This document shows positions 7,520-15,228 of a stretch of 16,695 nucleotides of DNA, in pieces (position 1 is the stretch's first letter; each line of letters opens with the position of its first letter). A model generated the notes under the pieces. That model did no database searches. It saw only the letters and a program-made list of their open reading frames with translations, and was not told the origin of the DNA. Made by a program: the position numbers and the translations under genes. Source of the stretch: JAQIBY01 sp964407055 (lineage in GTDB: Bacteria; Bacteroidota; Bacteroidia; Bacteroidales; ML635J-15); assembly GCA_964407055.1 (NCBI GenBank), contig CAYOUD010000046.1, forward strand, positions 1-16,695. The letters run 5' to 3'.

Positions 7520-9649
7520 TTATTTCATTGCGTCAAGGCCTTTATCCAGCCACTCAAGGAAAACTTCAGGATCTTTTTCATATTCCATAGTTTCGTTGAT
7601 GAGTTTTTTGCCGGTTTCCGGGTCAATCAATACATAAAATGGCTGGGAGTTCATGTTGAACATACTGATTTGTAAGTCCAGATTTTGTTTCCCGATAGAT
7701 TTCTTAATTTTTCCGTCCACTTCTGATTCATACCATTCTGATTCAGGCAATTCTTTGCGTTCATCTGTCAGCAGTTTTGTAATGATGACTTTGTTGTTCA
7801 GATATTGCTGAACCTGTTCATCCTCCCAAACAAATGATTGCATTTGTTTACAGTTACTACAGCCGTGTCCGCTGAAATAAACCAATAAGGGTCTGTTTTT
7901 TTCTTTCGCACAGTTAATTCCCTGTTCATAATCAAAATATCCCTGAATATTGTTACCATAATGGAGTAGATCTGCATGTTTGGGGTTTTCACAAAGCGCT
8001 TCTTCAATTTCTACTGTGGTTTGGACACCTGCTTTCAGTTCAAAGTTCTGTGCTGTTATCGGAGGAAGAACTGATGCAATCGGGGTCAATTTTGCACCCA
8101 ACATTCCGGGTAAAAGATAGAGTGCAAATGAGAATGAAGCAATTGCAATAAATAATCTAAATACTCCGACATGTTTCAAATCGCTGTCATGCGAGAATTT
8201 GATTTTTCCGAGCAAGTAAAATCCCATCAAAACAAAAAGGACAATCCAGATTGCAAGGTATAAATCGCGACTTAAAAAACTCAAGTTGTACGTTTGGTCA
8301 ATATTTGACAGGAATTTCATGGAGAATGCCAGTAGTATGAAAGCGAAAACAACTTTTACCGCGTTCATCCAGCCTCCTGACTTTGGTAGTTTTTTTAGCA
8401 GATTTGGGGAAATTGCCAGCAAAGTAAATGGCAAGGCAAATCCGAACCCGAATCCCATCATTCCAATGGTTGGCTCGAGCCATGAACCACTGGCTGCACC
8501 TTTTACAAGAATTGCTCCGACAATTGGGCCTGTGCATGAAAAGCTGACAATTACCAACGTTACTGCCATAAAGAATGATGCAATTAAACCACCTTTATCA
8601 ACTTGCTGGTCAGCTTTATTTGCGAGACCGGTTGGCAATGTAATTTCAAATAATCCGAAAAATGAGAGTGCGAAGATTAAAAATAGCACAAAGAAAATGG
8701 CGTTTGCCACCCAGCTTGTGCTTAGCACTGTTGTCAGGTCAGCGCCGGCACTGGTTAATGACACAATTAATCCAACTAGTGTGTAAAGAAAAATTATGCT
8801 AAATCCGAAAATGAGGGCTTTCATAATTCCTGCGGTTCTGCTGGATTGTCCTTGCAAAAAGAAACTCACAGTCATTGGAATCATCGGGAAAACACAGGGT
8901 GTTAGTACACCGAGTAATCCGCCGCCAATTGCCATCAGCAGAAATCCCAAAAGGCCTCTTTCTTTTTTCTCACTATTTTCTTTTGTGTCTGCTTGAGCTA
9001 CTGAAGTATTCGAGTCAGTGTCTGCATCGGTTGTTACAGATTTATTCTCTATGTTTTCCTCCTCATCGCTTGATGCAATCTCTTCTTCGGTGTCTTGTGT
9101 ATCTCCTTGAATTGCATCATCTTCGATTTGTTCAATATCTGCTTGCGCTTCCTTGGAGTTTTCAATTTTTATCGGTTTAATTTTGAACTCCATATCTTCA
9201 GTTACAAGCACACATCTGCCATCAATATCATAGCACGCTTGTCCGTCGAGTAGTCCTTCAATTGTAAAAGTCTTTTGTGTCTTGAGTTTGATTTTTTGTT
9301 TGTACTGCACTGTTTTTTCATGATATTTCACAGTGACATTGAACACATCATCAAATACCTCTTTGGGTTTAGGGAATTCTAACATATCACCAACGAGTTT
9401 ATAATCATCCGATTCATCGAATTCAATAAACATTGGCATTGGTCCACCTTCTTCTATATTTATGGTGTACAAATGCCAGTCGGCTTCAATATTTCCGGAC
9501 ATAATTAAATAAAACTCCTGTTCGCTGATTTGTTCTGTAGAAAATGTCCACGACACAGGATTCACTTGCTGAGCGTTTACGAAAACGGACAATAAAAGCA
9601 TAGTAATAATTGCTACACCTTTAGTCTGGAGGGCATTTAGAAATTTCAT
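7520..9649 (-). CDS. dsbD: Protein-disulfide reductase DsbD (thiol:disulfide interchange protein)
   Basis: A 709-residue protein that carries reducing power from cytoplasmic thioredoxin across the inner membrane to periplasmic thiol proteins, for example in cytochrome c maturation. Order: signal peptide (cleavage near A26), periplasmic alpha-type domain (about 30-160) with C139 and C146, acidic low-complexity linker (about 164-230), eight-helix membrane domain (about 233-515), and C-terminal thioredoxin-like domain (about 565-709). The membrane Cys pair is C252 (LTPCVFP) and C372 (SFSCTGP); the thioredoxin pair is C597-SN-C600 (GHGCSNCKQM). The alpha-domain pair is spaced by six residues rather than the five of E. 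coli DsbD (C103/C109). The gene starts 17 bp after the RNase E/G stop on the same strand, so they are probably cotranscribed, and it ends at the bidirectional terminator. Confidence 0.93.
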   Translation of the reverse strand: MKFLNALQTKGVAIITMLLLSVFVNAQQVNPVSWTFSTEQISEQEFYLIMSGNIEADWHLYTINIEEGGPMPMFIEFDESDDYKLVGDMLEFPKPKEVFDDVFNVTVKYHEKTVQYKQKIKLKTQKTFTIEGLLDGQACYDIDGRCVLVTEDMEFKIKPIKIENSKEAQADIEQIEDDAIQGDTQDTEEEIASSDEEENIENKSVTTDADTDSNTSVAQADTKENSEKKERGLLGFLLMAIGGGLLGVLTPCVFPMIPMTVSFFLQGQSSRTAGIMKALIFGFSIIFLYTLVGLIVSLTSAGADLTTVLSTSWVANAIFFVLFLIFALSFFGLFEITLPTGLANKADQQVDKGGLIASFFMAVTLVIVSFSCTGPIVGAILVKGAASGSWLEPTIGMMGFGFGFALPFTLLAISPNLLKKLPKSGGWMNAVKVVFAFILLAFSMKFLSNIDQTYNLSFLSRDLYLAIWIVLFVLMGFYLLGKIKFSHDSDLKHVGVFRLFIAIASFSFALYLLPGMLGAKLTPIASVLPPITAQNFELKAGVQTTVEIEEALCENPKHADLLHYGNNIQGYFDYEQGINCAKEKNRPLLVYFSGHGCSNCKQMQSFVWEDEQVQQYLNNKVIITKLLTDERKELPESEWYESEVDGKIKKSIGKQNLDLQISMFNMNSQPFYVLIDPETGKKLINETMEYEKDPEVFLEWLDKGLDAMK

Positions 9650-9666
9650 AATTTGTTTTTAGTTAA

Positions 9667-11238
9667 TTACAACATTATTTCCTCTTCCTTATCATTGAAG
9701 AAATGGTATTCCATCATTGTATATTGCATGGATGCGATTGAACGAATACTCAATTTCGTTTTTTTCTGCCATTGTTTCTTTAATGATTTGAAACCGGTTT
9801 TTTTATTGATAAATGCTTCAAGGAACGGATGCACTTTTATGGTAACCCGTTTTACTTTGTTTTGTTTAGCAAGTAGTTGTAATTTATTCTCTATTTCATC
9901 AAGGATGAGAATACCGGCTTGTATTTTACCTTTTCCGAGGCAAGTTGGACAGGTTTCTTCAGTTTGAATATGCATTTCAGGCCGGACACGTTGTCTGGTA
10001 ATTTGCATGAGACCGAATTTACTGAGCTGCAGAATGTGATGCTTTGCTCTGTCGTCGTCCATTTCATTTTTCATTTTCTCAAACAACTGTTGCCTATGAT
10101 TTGGGTCTGTCATGTCGATAAAATCAATGACAATGATTCCCCCCATGTCCCTTAGTTTCAGTTGTCTTACAATTTCGGCTGCAGCAGTTAAGTTGACAGA
10201 CAAAGCGTTGTTTTCCTGTCCGCTTATATTTTTTTTATTTCCACTGTTTACATCAATCACGTGGAGTGCTTCAGTGTGTTCAATGATGAGGTATGTCCCA
10301 TCTTTCATGGGCACTGTTTTTCCGAAAAGGGTTTTGATTTGTTTTTCAATCGAAAAATGTTCAAAAATCGGGGTTTTCCCTTTAAACATTTTAACAATAT
10401 TTGTTTTGTCGGGAGCGATTTTTTGGATATAATTTTTGATTTCAATATAAGTGGCATCATCATCCACCGTAATTTGTGAAAAATCGCTGTTTAGAATGTC
10501 TCTTAGAATTGCTTCAGTACGATTAACTTCACCGATAATCAGTTGTGGAGGTTTTGCTCCTTGAAGTTTTTTAATGCCGCTTTCCCATTTTTCAATAAGA
10601 TATCGGAGTTCTTTGTCGAGGTCTGCTACGCGTTTTGTTTGAGCCGCAGTTCGGATAATGACTCCATAATTTTTGGGTCGGATACTTTCAATCAGATTCA
10701 GGAGTCTTCGTTTTTCTTCCTGTGAATTAATCTTTTGCGAGACGGATACCTTGTTTGAAAACGGCATAAGCACGAGATTTCTCCCTGCAATTGATATTTC
10801 TGATGAAAGTCTGGGACCTTTTTGTGAAATGGGTTCTTTGGCAATTTGGACAACCACTTGTTCGCCGCCATTAAGTACATCTGAAATTTTTCCGTTTTTA
10901 TCAATTTCGGCTTCAATGCGTACTCTGTTTGATGGTCGTTTTTTTGCTTTCGGCGATTGCAGAATTCCTGCGAATTTTTTCAGCGTAGAAAAGTTCGCAC
11001 CTAGGTCTAAATAGTGCAAAAAGGCATCGCGCTGATATCCAACATCTACGAATGCTGCATTCAGTCCGGTCATTAGTTTTTTTACCTTTCCAAGATATAT
11101 GTCACCAACTGAAAATTTATGATTGTTGTCTTCCTGATGTAGTTCAACAAGCTGTTTGTCTTTCAGTAGTGCAATACGAATTCCGGTTGGTTTAACTTCG
11201 ACAACGAGTTCATTATTTGCACTTTGCACTTTGTTCAC
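9667..11238 (-). CDS. rng: Ribonuclease E/G family endoribonuclease
   Basis: Endoribonuclease for mRNA decay and rRNA processing, acting in the cytoplasm as a metal-dependent oligomer. Numbered from the longest frame (TTG at 11259, 530 aa): S1 domain about 48-140 with a Bacteroidota-type insertion, catalytic D336 (HVIDVNSG) and D379 (GGIIVIDFIDM), and the Zn-link Cys pair CPTC (437-440). It ends shortly after the catalytic core, without the long E. coli scaffold. No ATG start exists: a stop lies four codons upstream of the TTG, leaving TTG (11259), GTG (11238) or GTG (11229). I report GTG 11238, which gives MNKVQSANNELVVEV; the family usually starts only a few residues before the ELVV strand. 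A 13-bp hairpin lies immediately upstream. Neighbours are a 29-aa ribosomal-type protein and HU upstream and dsbD 17 bp downstream. Confidence 0.92.
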   Translation of the reverse strand: MNKVQSANNELVVEVKPTGIRIALLKDKQLVELHQEDNNHKFSVGDIYLGKVKKLMTGLNAAFVDVGYQRDAFLHYLDLGANFSTLKKFAGILQSPKAKKRPSNRVRIEAEIDKNGKISDVLNGGEQVVVQIAKEPISQKGPRLSSEISIAGRNLVLMPFSNKVSVSQKINSQEEKRRLLNLIESIRPKNYGVIIRTAAQTKRVADLDKELRYLIEKWESGIKKLQGAKPPQLIIGEVNRTEAILRDILNSDFSQITVDDDATYIEIKNYIQKIAPDKTNIVKMFKGKTPIFEHFSIEKQIKTLFGKTVPMKDGTYLIIEHTEALHVIDVNSGNKKNISGQENNALSVNLTAAAEIVRQLKLRDMGGIIVIDFIDMTDPNHRQQLFEKMKNEMDDDRAKHHILQLSKFGLMQITRQRVRPEMHIQTEETCPTCLGKGKIQAGILILDEIENKLQLLAKQNKVKRVTIKVHPFLEAFINKKTGFKSLKKQWQKKTKLSIRSIASMQYTMMEYHFFNDKEEEIML

Positions 11239-11260
11239 GGGAAAATTTGATATTAACAAA

Positions 11261-11290
11261 CCAAAGCTTTAGAGACTTCTAAAGCTTTGG
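11261..11290 (-). promoter_or_regulatory. Perfect 13-bp hairpin before the RNase E/G start
   Basis: CCAAAGCTTTAGA (11261-11273) and TCTAAAGCTTTGG (11278-11290) are exact inverse copies around a four-base loop. On the minus strand the hairpin ends 22 bases before the GTG at 11238 and directly abuts the possible TTG start at 11259. It is followed by TTTGTT, a weak U tract, so it could be a partial terminator after the small upstream gene, an RNase processing site, or a translational control element. E. coli rne is known to be autoregulated through 5'-UTR hairpins; an equivalent here is inference. Confidence 0.6.
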
Positions 11291-11312
11291 CTTTCATTAA
11301 AAGAATAAAATT

Positions 11313-11402
11313 TTATTTCTTCTTATGCCTGTTCTTACGCAGTCTTTTTTTCCGTTTGTGCGTTGAAATCTTATGTCTTTTTCTTTTTTTACCACTTGAC
11401 AT
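11313..11402 (-). CDS. 29-residue basic protein, AURKAIP1/COX24 (mS38/bS22-like) family
   Basis: The ATG at 11402 opens a 29-codon frame ending in TAA at 11313, encoding MSSGKKRKRHKISTHKRKKR followed by LRKNRHKKK. The protein has more than 15 Lys/Arg residues and no acidic residue. The KRKRHK-THKRKKRLRKNRHKK pattern is the signature of tiny Bacteroidota proteins annotated with the AURKAIP1/COX24 domain, related to mitochondrial mS38 and mycobacterial bS22, which bind the small ribosomal subunit. It lies between HU (21 bp upstream) and RNase E/G on the same strand. Probable role: ribosomal protein binding rRNA near the decoding centre (by homology). At this size it is easily missed by gene callers. 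Confidence 0.82.
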   Translation of the reverse strand: MSSGKKRKRHKISTHKRKKRLRKNRHKKK

Positions 11403-11423
11403 AGTTCATTTTTTTAAAAGTGA

Positions 11424-11705
11424 TTAATTATTGTCTTTTACTTCGTTAACAAATGTTTTCGAAGGTTTGAAAGCCGGAATTTTATGAGCAGGAATTGTAA
11501 TAGTTGTATTCTTGCTAATGTTTCTGGCGGTTTTTTCTGCACGTTCTTTAATAATGAAAGAACCAAAACCTCTGAGATACACGTTTTCTCCTTTTACCAG
11601 GCCGTCTTTTACCGTGTTCATGAACTCTTCAACTGTCCGTTGAACAATTACCTTCTCAATTCCTGTGTTTTTTGAAATTTCGCTTACGATGTCTGCTTTA
11701 GTCAT
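11424..11705 (-). CDS. HU/IHF-family DNA-binding protein
   Basis: A 93-residue nucleoid protein with the usual HU layout: helical dimer region (1-45, MTKADIVSEISKNTGI), the GFGSF turn (46-50), beta arms, and the C-terminal IPAHKIPAFKPSKTF motif. It bends and compacts DNA. The arm tip reads RNISKN at 61-66 in place of the usual RNP-TGE, so the proline that intercalates into DNA in HU/IHF (position 63) is Ile. This seems to be a feature of one Bacteroidota HU subfamily rather than damage. The upstream TTG-N21-TATATTTG promoter is strong, and a leader of about 45 bases follows. It heads the minus-strand series HU, 29-aa protein, RNase E/G, DsbD, and is divergent from mutY. Confidence 0.93.
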   Translation of the reverse strand: MTKADIVSEISKNTGIEKVIVQRTVEEFMNTVKDGLVKGENVYLRGFGSFIIKERAEKTARNISKNTTITIPAHKIPAFKPSKTFVNEVKDNN

Positions 11706-11754
11706 AGTAATATAATTTTAAATGTTTGTTTAACTATTGATTTATAAGGACGTG

Positions 11755-11786
11755 CAAATATAATACTTTTTTTATTGGTAAACCAA
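11755..11786 (-). promoter_or_regulatory. Promoter of the HU operon (-33/-7 type)
   Basis: On the minus strand TTG (11786-11784) and TATATTTG (11762-11755) are separated by 21 bp and match the Bacteroidota primary sigma consensus, with a perfect TAnnTTTG. Transcription would start near 11750, about 45 bases before the HU start codon. Confidence 0.7.
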
Positions 11787-11788
11787 GC

Positions 11789-11817
11789 TTTCCGTAAATA
11801 ATCATTCCTTATATTTG
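11789..11817 (+). promoter_or_regulatory. Promoter of mutY (-33/-7 type)
   Basis: TTTC (11789-11792) and TATATTTG (11810-11817) are 17 bp apart; the -7 box is perfect and the -33 is one base off. The box ends four bases before the mutY ATG, predicting a leaderless or nearly leaderless mRNA. It sits back to back with the HU promoter. Confidence 0.5.
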
Positions 11818-11821
11818 TCAC

Positions 11822-12868
11822 ATGAGTTGGTTTTCATCACAATTGATTGATTGGTACAGTGATACGGCACGTGATTTACCTTGGAGAAATATCCAAAATC
11901 CGTATTTAATTTGGATATCTGAAGTTGTTTTACAGCAAACACAAGTGAAATTTGGGCTTCCATATTATCAACGAATTGTGAAAGCTTATCCTGATGTTCG
12001 TTCGCTTGCGTCTGCGAAGCCTGATGAGTTTATGCGATTATGGCAAGGATTGGGATATTATCAGCGGGCAAGAAATCTGCTTGCAGCAGCCAAACAAATT
12101 CAGAATGATTTTAATGGCATTTTTCCTGACAGTTATGAAAAAATCATAAAACTGAAAGGGGTAGGGGAATATACTGCTGCTGCAATTGCATCTTTTGCAT
12201 TTCAGGAAGCGGTATCTGTTGTGGATGGAAATGTTAAACGAGTTATTTGTCGATTATTTGATATTCATGAGTATCCTGAATCAGCTAAAGGAAAGCAGGA
12301 AATCCGGATTGCTTTAAATTCAGTGTTTGATGCTGAGCAACCCGATATATTTAATCAGGCTATTATGGAATTTGGTGCATTACAATGTCGGAAAAGTCCG
12401 GATTGTGAGTCGTGCATTTTTCCGGAAAACTGCCTGGCCTATCAAAATAACAAAGTGCTTCAGCTGCCTGTAAAAAAGGTGGTTAAAGCGAAAACAAAAC
12501 GATATTTTCATTATTTCCTGCATTTACTTGATGATAAGATTGCAATGATACAAATTGCCCAATCCGGAATTTGGGTGGGATTGTATGAATTCCCAAAGTT
12601 AGAAAGTGTGAAGTTTTTATCTGATGCTGAATTAAAGACTGAATTGCTTAGGCTTTACGGAAAATCAGATTTGAAATTGGAATTAATTAATTCCTACCCG
12701 ATTCATGTTTTGAGCCATCAGGAAATTTTTTCCAAATTGTATTTTTTGAAATCTGACATGATATTTCCGAATGCGTCTTATTATTCAATGGAGGAAATTT
12801 TCGATTTGCCAAAGTCACGTTTGATTGATAAGGTTTTGCAAGACTCGTTGGTGAAAGCCAGAGTTTGA
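11822..12868 (+). CDS. mutY: A/G-specific adenine glycosylase
   Basis: A 348-residue base-excision repair enzyme removing adenine opposite 8-oxoguanine. The catalytic domain holds E34 (WISEVVLQQTQV), the helix-hairpin-helix LKGVGEYTAAAIASFAF (111-127) and catalytic D135 (VVDGNVKRVICR). A [4Fe-4S] cluster is bound by C189, C195, C198 and C204. The first Cys spacing is C-X5-C, one shorter than the usual C-X6-C-X2-C-X5-C. A C-terminal MutT-like domain (about 225-348) that reads 8-oxoG contains the L297-S298-H299 loop corresponding to the FSH loop. Divergent from HU, a common arrangement in Bacteroidota as I recall it. It ends ten bases before the convergent sugar transferase stop, with no terminator seen. 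Confidence 0.95.
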   Translation: MSWFSSQLIDWYSDTARDLPWRNIQNPYLIWISEVVLQQTQVKFGLPYYQRIVKAYPDVRSLASAKPDEFMRLWQGLGYYQRARNLLAAAKQIQNDFNGIFPDSYEKIIKLKGVGEYTAAAIASFAFQEAVSVVDGNVKRVICRLFDIHEYPESAKGKQEIRIALNSVFDAEQPDIFNQAIMEFGALQCRKSPDCESCIFPENCLAYQNNKVLQLPVKKVVKAKTKRYFHYFLHLLDDKIAMIQIAQSGIWVGLYEFPKLESVKFLSDAELKTELLRLYGKSDLKLELINSYPIHVLSHQEIFSKLYFLKSDMIFPNASYYSMEEIFDLPKSRLIDKVLQDSLVKARV

Positions 12869-12878
12869 GATTTTCTGT

Positions 12879-14294
12879 TTATTTTCCTCGCCCTTTTACG
12901 ACTGTAATAACGGTGTAAATGAGGATTTTAAAATCGACAGCGAGGGATATGTTTTCAATGTAAAGAATATCATATTGCAGCCGTTCCATCATTTCATTCA
13001 CATTTTCTGCATATCCGTACTTAACTTGCCCCCATGATGTAATTCCCGGGCGAACTTTATGCAGTAATTTGTAATGAGGTGCATTTTCTACAATCTGGTC
13101 GATATAAAATTGTCTTTCGGGACGTGGCCCAACTAATGCCATATCACCTTTTAGTACATTGAAAAACTGTGGTAATTCATCCATACGGGTTTTTCGCATG
13201 AAGCGTCCGAATTTTGTGACACGCTTGTCATCATTGCTGCTTAATTTAGGCCCGTATTTTTCTGCGTTTTTAATCATTGATCGGAATTTGTAAATGCTGA
13301 AAGGTTTTTCGTATCTGCCAATGCGTTTGTGAGAGTAAAAAATTGGACCCGGAGAAGAAAGTTTGACCCCAATAGACAAAATTAAAAACAAAGGAAACAG
13401 TATGATTAAAGCAAATAAGGATAAAACAATATCCATCATGCGTTTTGCGTGTGCCTGCCAAACCGGCATAATGTGTTTGCGGATTTGGATGAGTGGGGTT
13501 CCGAGAATATGAGTCATCCGTACTTTTCCGATGAGAATATCATACATGTCGGGAATGACTTTAATGGTTAATTTTGTGCCTTGTAGTTTGTTGATTAGTT
13601 GTTGAATGAGCTCATGGTCAGAGGATTCAATGGCAATGATGGCTTCTTCAACTTTTTGATTTTGGATAATTTCATCAATTTGATCGATGGTTCCCAGTGC
13701 CGGCAAATGGTCTTGTAATTGGTAATGTGTTTTTTTACGGATAGGAATAAAGCCCAGAATATTCAATCCACTGTATGGTTTTTGGTAAGTGATTTCTTCA
13801 TATAATTTAACGGCTCTTTCTGTGCTCCCGACCATGATTGCATTAAATTGCAATTTGTGATCTCGGATTCTGTGGTTGGTTATTGTTGTTAGCAGAACCC
13901 GGGGAAAATATGTTATAAAAAAATGCAGTCCGAGTAGGACAAAAAACATTTGATAATATGATTTGTAATTTGCGACATAATCATCGAGGATCACCGCAAA
14001 AAACAAAATGAAAACTCCGATAATGCTTGTTAAAAAGGTTGTTGCCAGTTCTTTTAATCTGGATTTTCGGTAAATGTCTCTGTAATATCCGCTTAATACA
14101 TGTAATATGAACCAGAAAATTGGGATTAAAATGATTCCTAAGATATACTGGTTGTCAAATCTTAAGGGTACATCTTGCCCAAAAGTTTGTGGTTCAATTA
14201 CCAGTTTCCTGAAAATGAAAAATAATGTCCAACTACCTGCTGCTGCAAGAATATCCAGAATTATATAAAGCGCTCTATGCTTATTTACATTCAT
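12879..14294 (-). CDS. Polyprenyl-phosphate sugar-1-phosphate transferase (exopolysaccharide type)
   Basis: A 471-residue membrane enzyme starting glycan assembly by moving a sugar-1-phosphate from a nucleotide sugar to undecaprenyl phosphate. Four N-terminal membrane helices (about 9-30, 50-70, 88-104, 112-131) are followed by a Rossmann-like cytoplasmic domain (about 148-255, with MVGSTERA). The catalytic bacterial sugar transferase domain begins at about 281 with its membrane-dipping helix (287-312, broken at P301). It carries KFRSM (336-340), the catalytic D372-E373 dyad (RMDELPQFFNV) and LVGPRPE (387-393). This is the WbaP/WcaJ architecture. The sugar (glucose, galactose or other) cannot be told from sequence. 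The start overlaps the last base of the upstream lipoprotein stop (TAATG), so the two are tightly coupled. Confidence 0.93.
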   Translation of the reverse strand: MNVNKHRALYIILDILAAAGSWTLFFIFRKLVIEPQTFGQDVPLRFDNQYILGIILIPIFWFILHVLSGYYRDIYRKSRLKELATTFLTSIIGVFILFFAVILDDYVANYKSYYQMFFVLLGLHFFITYFPRVLLTTITNHRIRDHKLQFNAIMVGSTERAVKLYEEITYQKPYSGLNILGFIPIRKKTHYQLQDHLPALGTIDQIDEIIQNQKVEEAIIAIESSDHELIQQLINKLQGTKLTIKVIPDMYDILIGKVRMTHILGTPLIQIRKHIMPVWQAHAKRMMDIVLSLFALIILFPLFLILSIGVKLSSPGPIFYSHKRIGRYEKPFSIYKFRSMIKNAEKYGPKLSSNDDKRVTKFGRFMRKTRMDELPQFFNVLKGDMALVGPRPERQFYIDQIVENAPHYKLLHKVRPGITSWGQVKYGYAENVNEMMERLQYDILYIENISLAVDFKILIYTVITVVKGRGK

Positions 14295-15163
14295 TAGTAG
14301 TGTAATATTTTTATGTTGTCAAAGTAAATCTTCGCAAGTTGTCCTTCTGATGCATCCGTTTTTTCTGCGCTGAAAAATACGCGGTACTTAAATGCGTACG
14401 GGCTTCTTGCAATCTGATCTGTTAGATTTATATAGATTTTCCGCCAATTTTCTGTGGGATATAGTTGTATGATTGGGTACCTGACCTCAACATAACCGCT
14501 TCCATCAATTTGTTGTCCAAATAATCCCATATTGAAAGATTCTTCACAGTAGTAATCCATTTCGAGATAGACCTTGCTGTCCCTCGGTAAATCAAATAAT
14601 TGAGATGTTCGTATATCTGCAATGGTACGGTCTGCATCTAAAACAATCAGTCCACTATGCCCTTCAAAAGAAAGCGAATCAAGCACCGTCATCATTGTGG
14701 TATCGCTATTTGGCGTTTTTTCAAAGCTGTTTCCAAGTCCTTCGAAATCTTCGAGAAGTGGAACACTTACATTTTCGTATTCATAAACGGGATTCAGATG
14801 AATGATTCCTTTTTCGGGGAGCATTGTGTCCATTGAAAAGCTTGTGTAGAATGGGTAAACTGCCCTAAATTGCCCCAGTCCGTTGTCTCTGATACCTGTT
14901 TCAAGCGCAATATTTTGATTTCCTGTAGGCAAAACCGGGACTTTAAATGGAATTTCGTAAGTGCCAATGTATTTGTTGTCAACGTAAAGCCAGATGTCAT
15001 TAATGTCTTGGGAGTTACTGCCGGTTTCTGTGCTAGAAACTACGCTAACACTATCTACTTGAATATAAGCAGGTATGGGTTCTTCTTTGTCGAACGCATC
15101 GCAGGACTGTAACAGAATTAACAGTGCACTCAGTTTTAAAACCCCCAATAGTTTTCCCAGCAT
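14294..15163 (-). CDS. Lipoprotein of unknown function, beside a sugar transferase
   Basis: A 289-residue protein with signal peptide and clear lipobox (LLQSC, Cys21), so lipid-anchored. I do not recognise the family. Residues about 30-130 look like a beta-rich domain (INDIWLYVDNKYIGTYEIP, with a GLGQFRAVYPFY stretch). Residues about 135-289 resemble a beta-sandwich: LLEDFEGLG near its start, EMDYYCEESFNMGLFG and AKIYFDNIKILHY at the end, a pattern common in carbohydrate-binding jelly-roll domains. A glycan-binding or surface role is inference. The gene follows a Gfo/Idh/MocA-like gene after 55 bp and overlaps the sugar transferase start by one base, so it probably acts in the same envelope glycan pathway. 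Confidence 0.75.
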   Translation of the reverse strand: MLGKLLGVLKLSALLILLQSCDAFDKEEPIPAYIQVDSVSVVSSTETGSNSQDINDIWLYVDNKYIGTYEIPFKVPVLPTGNQNIALETGIRDNGLGQFRAVYPFYTSFSMDTMLPEKGIIHLNPVYEYENVSVPLLEDFEGLGNSFEKTPNSDTTMMTVLDSLSFEGHSGLIVLDADRTIADIRTSQLFDLPRDSKVYLEMDYYCEESFNMGLFGQQIDGSGYVEVRYPIIQLYPTENWRKIYINLTDQIARSPYAFKYRVFFSAEKTDASEGQLAKIYFDNIKILHY

Positions 15164-15199
15164 GAGTTATAACGATTTTGAAATTAAACGCTCGCAAAG

Positions 15200-15228
15200 T
15201 AAAGATATTGTTTCCATATTAGGAACAA
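15200..15228 (-). promoter_or_regulatory. Possible internal promoter before the lipoprotein gene
   Basis: On the minus strand TTG (15228-15226) and TATCTTTA (15207-15200) are 18 bp apart. The -7 box differs from TAnnTTTG at the last base only. It overlaps the oxidoreductase stop codon and an imperfect inverted repeat (ATTGTTTCC 15207-15215 with GGAACAAT 15222-15229), so a weak attenuator is an alternative reading. Confidence 0.3.

Noticed and set aside
8286..8786. 166-codon plus-strand frame
   Set aside because: Antisense shadow of the dsbD membrane domain; the minus-strand protein has clear conserved motifs.
10112..10432. Plus-strand frame inside the RNase E/G gene
   Set aside because: Antisense to the catalytic region of a clearly conserved protein.
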